A stretch of DNA of 8,398 bases, from positions 1 through 8,398 of the forward strand of contig JAFGIZ010000280.1 of NCBI GenBank assembly GCA_016929365.1. Reading direction: 5' to 3'. This DNA comes from Lentisphaerota bacterium. Its GTDB lineage: Bacteria > Verrucomicrobiota > Kiritimatiellia > UBA8416 > JAFGIZ01. The position numbers and the translations under genes are program-made. Below, piece after piece: positions 6,043 through 8,398 of this stretch (position 1 is its first letter; each line of letters opens with the position of its first letter). Below the pieces are notes generated by a model. It ran no database searches, was not told the DNA's origin, and was given only the letters and a program-made list of their open reading frames with translations.

Positions 6043-6540
6043 ATGATCAACCCATATCCATCAGTGCCGGTTGCGGCTATGCGGCGCCATGCCGGATTCA
6101 CGCTGCTCGAAATCATGGTTGTTGTGGGGATTGTCGGCATGCTGAGCGCGATTGCCTCTGTGTATTTTGCGAAAAGCCGGGCCGACGCCCGTCTGGAAAA
6201 GGCACGCGCGGATGTGGAGATGCTGCACGCCGCGATTCATCAGTTGGCCCAGGATACAGGCCGATTCCCGGGGGCCATCCCCCGTAATACGATAGGGGAC
6301 GTCGAAACGATGGACCTCGCCGCACCGTCCGCGGGCCTTCTCAAAACAAATGGAAATTTCCCCAATTGGCGCGGGCCTTACCTCAATAACCTGTCCCGGG
6401 ACCCCTGGGGCAATCGCTACTTCTTCGATCCCGATTACTGGTTCGACGGCGCATATCATTCCGTCATCGGATCGTTCGGGCCTAACGGCATCGGCCGCAA
6501 CGTCTACGACAACGACAATATCTATCGCGCCTTTAATTAA
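6043..6540 (+). CDS. GspG-like pseudopilin (possible major pilin)
   Basis: A 165-residue prepilin. The predicted leader is 18 residues and ends RRHAG, followed by FTLLE (Glu at +5, E23) and the hydrophobic helix IMVVVGIVGMLSAIASVYFA. The globular part carries the GspG hallmarks: WRGPYLNNLSRDPWGNRYFF (about 109-128), then GSFGPNG and a C-terminal YDNDNIYRAF, which matches the calcium-loop region of major pseudopilins of type II secretion systems. ATG 6043 is chosen because GGAG (6032-6035) lies 7 nt upstream and the sigma-54 promoter is just before it. The internal ATG at 6079 would give a 6-residue leader but has no ribosome site. It lies directly upstream of pilM/N/O-like genes and divergent from the minor pilins. 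It could build the main fibre or be a second pseudopilin beside a major pilin encoded elsewhere. Confidence 0.9.
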   Translation: MINPYPSVPVAAMRRHAGFTLLEIMVVVGIVGMLSAIASVYFAKSRADARLEKARADVEMLHAAIHQLAQDTGRFPGAIPRNTIGDVETMDLAAPSAGLLKTNGNFPNWRGPYLNNLSRDPWGNRYFFDPDYWFDGAYHSVIGSFGPNGIGRNVYDNDNIYRAFN

Positions 6541-6682
6541 CCCCCCTGGATGCCCCTCAGAAACCCGTGCCGCTTGCCGCGGGCATTAGCGACGGGTGAC
6601 ATTCCCGTACCTCTCCTCTTTTTCCTGTTGCCAGAGCATCCCGTCCCGCCTAGAGTTCAACGGGAAGGTGTCACTCGCCCCC
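6541..6682 (+). other. Intergenic region between the pseudopilin and the PilM-like gene
   Basis: A 142-nt gap. It contains a small hairpin, ACGGG (6592-6596) with CCCGT (6604-6608), and a T-run near 6618-6622. The stem is only 5 bp and about 10 nt from the T-run, so it is at best a weak terminator or attenuator. No -24/-12 match or convincing -35/-10 pair was seen. Read-through from the pseudopilin promoter is the simplest reading. Confidence 0.35.
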
Positions 6683-7714
6683 ATGAAGTTTCCGCTCCAT
6701 ATCTTTCGCAAGCTCAAGCGGGGGCCGACTGACGTCCTCGGCGTCGATATCGGCGCCAGCAACATCAAGCTCGTCCGCATGAGCGGCGGATCCAATACAA
6801 TCACCGTCACGGGCGCCGGACTCCTGCCCACCGCGGCGCCATCCGCACCCGGCAACACGACCGACGGCCCTCTTGACGTGCCGCCCCTCTTGCGCGCACG
6901 GCATGCCTCGCTTGCCGTAACGGCATCCGACGCCGTGATCAAGCTCCTGACCTTTCCAGGTCATTTTGACGAGAACCAGGCCGACCGCATTTTTGCCAGC
7001 CTCGCCTTGCAGGATGAGGCCGCGTACCGGGTCTCCTACCGCATCGTAACCCAGGGCACAACCAAGACCGAGTCCCGTGTGCTGGCCGTCGCGGCGCCCC
7101 AAGCCGACGCCCGCCGCGCCGTCGGCCTGTTCCCCGGCGGACAACCCGTTCCCTTCTCTCTCGAAATTTCAGGCCTGGCCGCCATGACGGCATTCCTGCA
7201 CACCCCGGCCGGAGGAACGGAAGATCCCGTCGGGGTCCTCGACTTCGGGGCGTCTGTTTCCACTTTCGCGATTATTAACCGCGGCTCCCTCAGCCTCGTC
7301 CGCCGGCTGGATACCGGAATGCATGAACTGCTCGACAAGATCGGCGCCTCCCTCGGCGTCGACCGCGAAACGGCAACCCACGTTCTGGCTGACAAGTCAT
7401 TCGACGTGTCACGCCCCGTGACGGGCGTGATGGCCCCCCTCCTCAAACAGTTGATTCTCTCACGGGATTTTATTGAACGACGCGAAAATTGCCGCATTGA
7501 ACGGCTCATCCTGTGCGGCGGCATCGCGCAGTCTCGCGACGCAATGAACGAGCTGCGCAGCACCCTGGACATCGAAACCGCCGTGCTCGATCCGTTCGAC
7601 GGCCACGCTACGGCCCCCGGTGCCCTTACCGACGAGGTCAAAAGCGCCCCGTGGCGCTACGCGGCGGCCGCCGGAGCCTGCCTGGCCACCCTAGAGGAGG
7701 CACGCGAAGCATGA
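6683..7714 (+). CDS. pilM: PilM-like actin-fold pilus assembly ATPase
   Basis: A 343-residue cytoplasmic actin-like protein. The ATP-binding elements are visible in order: phosphate-1 VLGVDIGASNIKLVRM (18-33), phosphate-2 VLDFGASVSTFAIINRG (185-201) and adenosine LILCGGIAQS (275-284). Between them, LLTFPGHFDENQADRIFASL fits the PilM family 1B/1C region. PilM sits under the inner membrane and binds the PilN N-terminus, helping link the pilus motor to the alignment complex. The length matches typical PilM (about 350). The frame is open upstream to a GTG at 6596, but the 29 extra residues are not PilM-like; ATG 6683 starts a normal short basic N-terminus. Its ribosome site is weak (GGGAAGG about 14 nt upstream). 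The TGA overlaps the PilN-like ATG. Confidence 0.87.
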   Translation: MKFPLHIFRKLKRGPTDVLGVDIGASNIKLVRMSGGSNTITVTGAGLLPTAAPSAPGNTTDGPLDVPPLLRARHASLAVTASDAVIKLLTFPGHFDENQADRIFASLALQDEAAYRVSYRIVTQGTTKTESRVLAVAAPQADARRAVGLFPGGQPVPFSLEISGLAAMTAFLHTPAGGTEDPVGVLDFGASVSTFAIINRGSLSLVRRLDTGMHELLDKIGASLGVDRETATHVLADKSFDVSRPVTGVMAPLLKQLILSRDFIERRENCRIERLILCGGIAQSRDAMNELRSTLDIETAVLDPFDGHATAPGALTDEVKSAPWRYAAAAGACLATLEEAREA

Positions 7715-8328
7715 ACCTGCGTGTGGATCTTATGGAACCTGACGAGCGGCGCAGCGCCAGCCTGATCAATCTCAAATCGCTGATCCGCATCGCATGGTTC
7801 GCTGTACCCGCAATCGTGATCCTGTTGATTGCGGTCTTCATAATCAACACCACCCGCATCAGCAGTGAGCTGGCGCTCCTGGAACGCGAGTGGGAGGCCG
7901 CCAAGCCCCGGCGGGCCGAAGCCTCCGCCTTGCGCAGCGAACTGGCCGTCAACCGGAATATCGTCGCCGAGCTGGCAGGCTGGACGAACTCCCGTATTGC
8001 CTGGCACAGTCAACTCAGCGGCCTCATGACCGCCGTACCGCCGACAATCCAGCTGCGCGCCCTGCGCGTGGACCAGCGCCTCCAACTGCTGGACAAGGAA
8101 GGCCCGGCGCGCTTCTTCTCCATGGCCCTTGATGGCCGCTCCGTGGGCGACACGGCCGAACAATCCGTCCAGCTCCTGCGCCGGCGGCTGACGGAAATCC
8201 CGGTTTTTACCGGAAAGGTCCAAACCGTCACGGTAGCGAAATTCGGGGCGGACCCCGCCCCGGGCGCCGATAGGACCGACCGTACGTTCACCCTCCAATG
8301 TGCCTATCTACCCCGGCTGTTCGAATGA
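7711..8328 (+). CDS. pilN: PilN-like inner-membrane pilus assembly protein
   Basis: A 205-residue single-pass protein. It has a short cytoplasmic tail (MNLRVDLMEPDERR), a transmembrane helix at about 26-47, then a coiled-coil-like segment rich in Glu/Arg/Ala (50-88) and a periplasmic alpha/beta domain (about 95-205) with AWHSQLSGLMTAVPPTIQLR. That layout matches PilN/GspL-C-terminal-like proteins. The N-terminal tail is where PilN binds PilM, although the usual INLLP-type motif is diverged here to VDLMEP. The start overlaps the PilM-like stop (ATGA), with GAGGAGG at 7694-7700, 10 nt upstream. The TGA overlaps the next ATG. The identity rests mainly on topology and gene order. Confidence 0.82.
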   Translation: MNLRVDLMEPDERRSASLINLKSLIRIAWFAVPAIVILLIAVFIINTTRISSELALLEREWEAAKPRRAEASALRSELAVNRNIVAELAGWTNSRIAWHSQLSGLMTAVPPTIQLRALRVDQRLQLLDKEGPARFFSMALDGRSVGDTAEQSVQLLRRRLTEIPVFTGKVQTVTVAKFGADPAPGADRTDRTFTLQCAYLPRLFE

Positions 8329-8398
8329 AGCTGCCCGAAGACAAGAAGAAACGCCTACAGGTTCTCGTCCTTGCCGGTTTGGTCGGGATAGCGCTGAT
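8325..8398 (+). CDS. pilO: PilO-like protein, N-terminal fragment (runs off the window)
   Basis: Only 24 codons are visible: MKLPEDKKKRLQVLVLAGLV and on into GIAL. A charged cytoplasmic tail followed at once by a hydrophobic segment is the topology expected of PilO, which pairs with PilN in the periplasm. The ATG overlaps the PilN-like TGA (ATGA). The assignment is mostly by position after pilM and pilN. Confidence 0.6.
   Translation, partial: MKLPEDKKKRLQVLVLAGLVGIAL

Noticed and set aside
6592..6622. Rho-independent terminator after the pseudopilin gene
   Set aside because: The stem is only 5 bp and separated from the T-run by about ten bases, so it is too weak to call.
6596..6682. Upstream GTG extension of the PilM-like gene
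   Set aside because: The 29 extra residues (Ser/Cys/Pro-rich) resemble no PilM N-terminus, and the upstream GTG has no good ribosome site. ATG 6683 gives a normal family start.
1..8398. Mobile element, tRNA or rRNA signals
   Set aside because: No transposase or integrase motifs, terminal inverted repeats, tRNA cloverleaf or rRNA sequence were recognised by eye.

Overview
This GC-rich bacterial window is mostly a type IV pilus (T4P) / type II secretion-like locus with two gene blocks transcribed away from a shared control region at about 5843-6042. PilM/N/O-type assembly proteins, a GspG-like pseudopilin, PilV/W/X-type minor pilins and sigma-54-type promoters together point to a Gram-negative (diderm) bacterium. 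The phylum cannot be fixed from sequence reading alone. A PVC-type (Verrucomicrobiota/Kiritimatiellota) or deltaproteobacterial-like origin is only a guess.

Leftward block (minus strand, read from 5842 down to 1). First come three class III signal or PilX-type genes in the same order as pilV-pilW-pilX (gspI-gspJ-gspK): a small PilV/GspI-like pilin, a very large 691-residue PilW/GspJ-like pilin, and a PilX/GspK-like protein with beta-solenoid-like glycine/serine repeats. After a 20-nt gap follows a cytoplasmic signalling protein with two PAS domains and a lone histidine-kinase-type dimerisation helix pair, without an ATPase domain. After another 94 nt, a cation-chloride-cotransporter (SLC12-like) permease begins and runs off the left edge.

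Control region. Two good -24/-12 (RpoN) promoter matches face away from each other: TGGCACACGGGTTGCT on plus (6004-6019) and TGGCACAGGGGGTGCT on minus (5889-5904). Both have the same TTGGCACA core. The 99 bp between them hold a T-tract and a short perfect dyad that could be an activator site.

Rightward block (plus strand). A GspG-like pseudopilin is followed, after 142 nt without a clear terminator or promoter, by PilM-like, PilN-like and the start of a PilO-like gene. The last three are joined by ATGA stop/start overlaps. The PilM/N/O set would form the inner-membrane alignment platform. The plus-strand pseudopilin is a candidate main fibre subunit, and the minus-strand trio is a candidate pilus-tip priming complex carrying unusually large exposed domains. 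Long open frames antisense to these genes are GC-driven shadows and are omitted.
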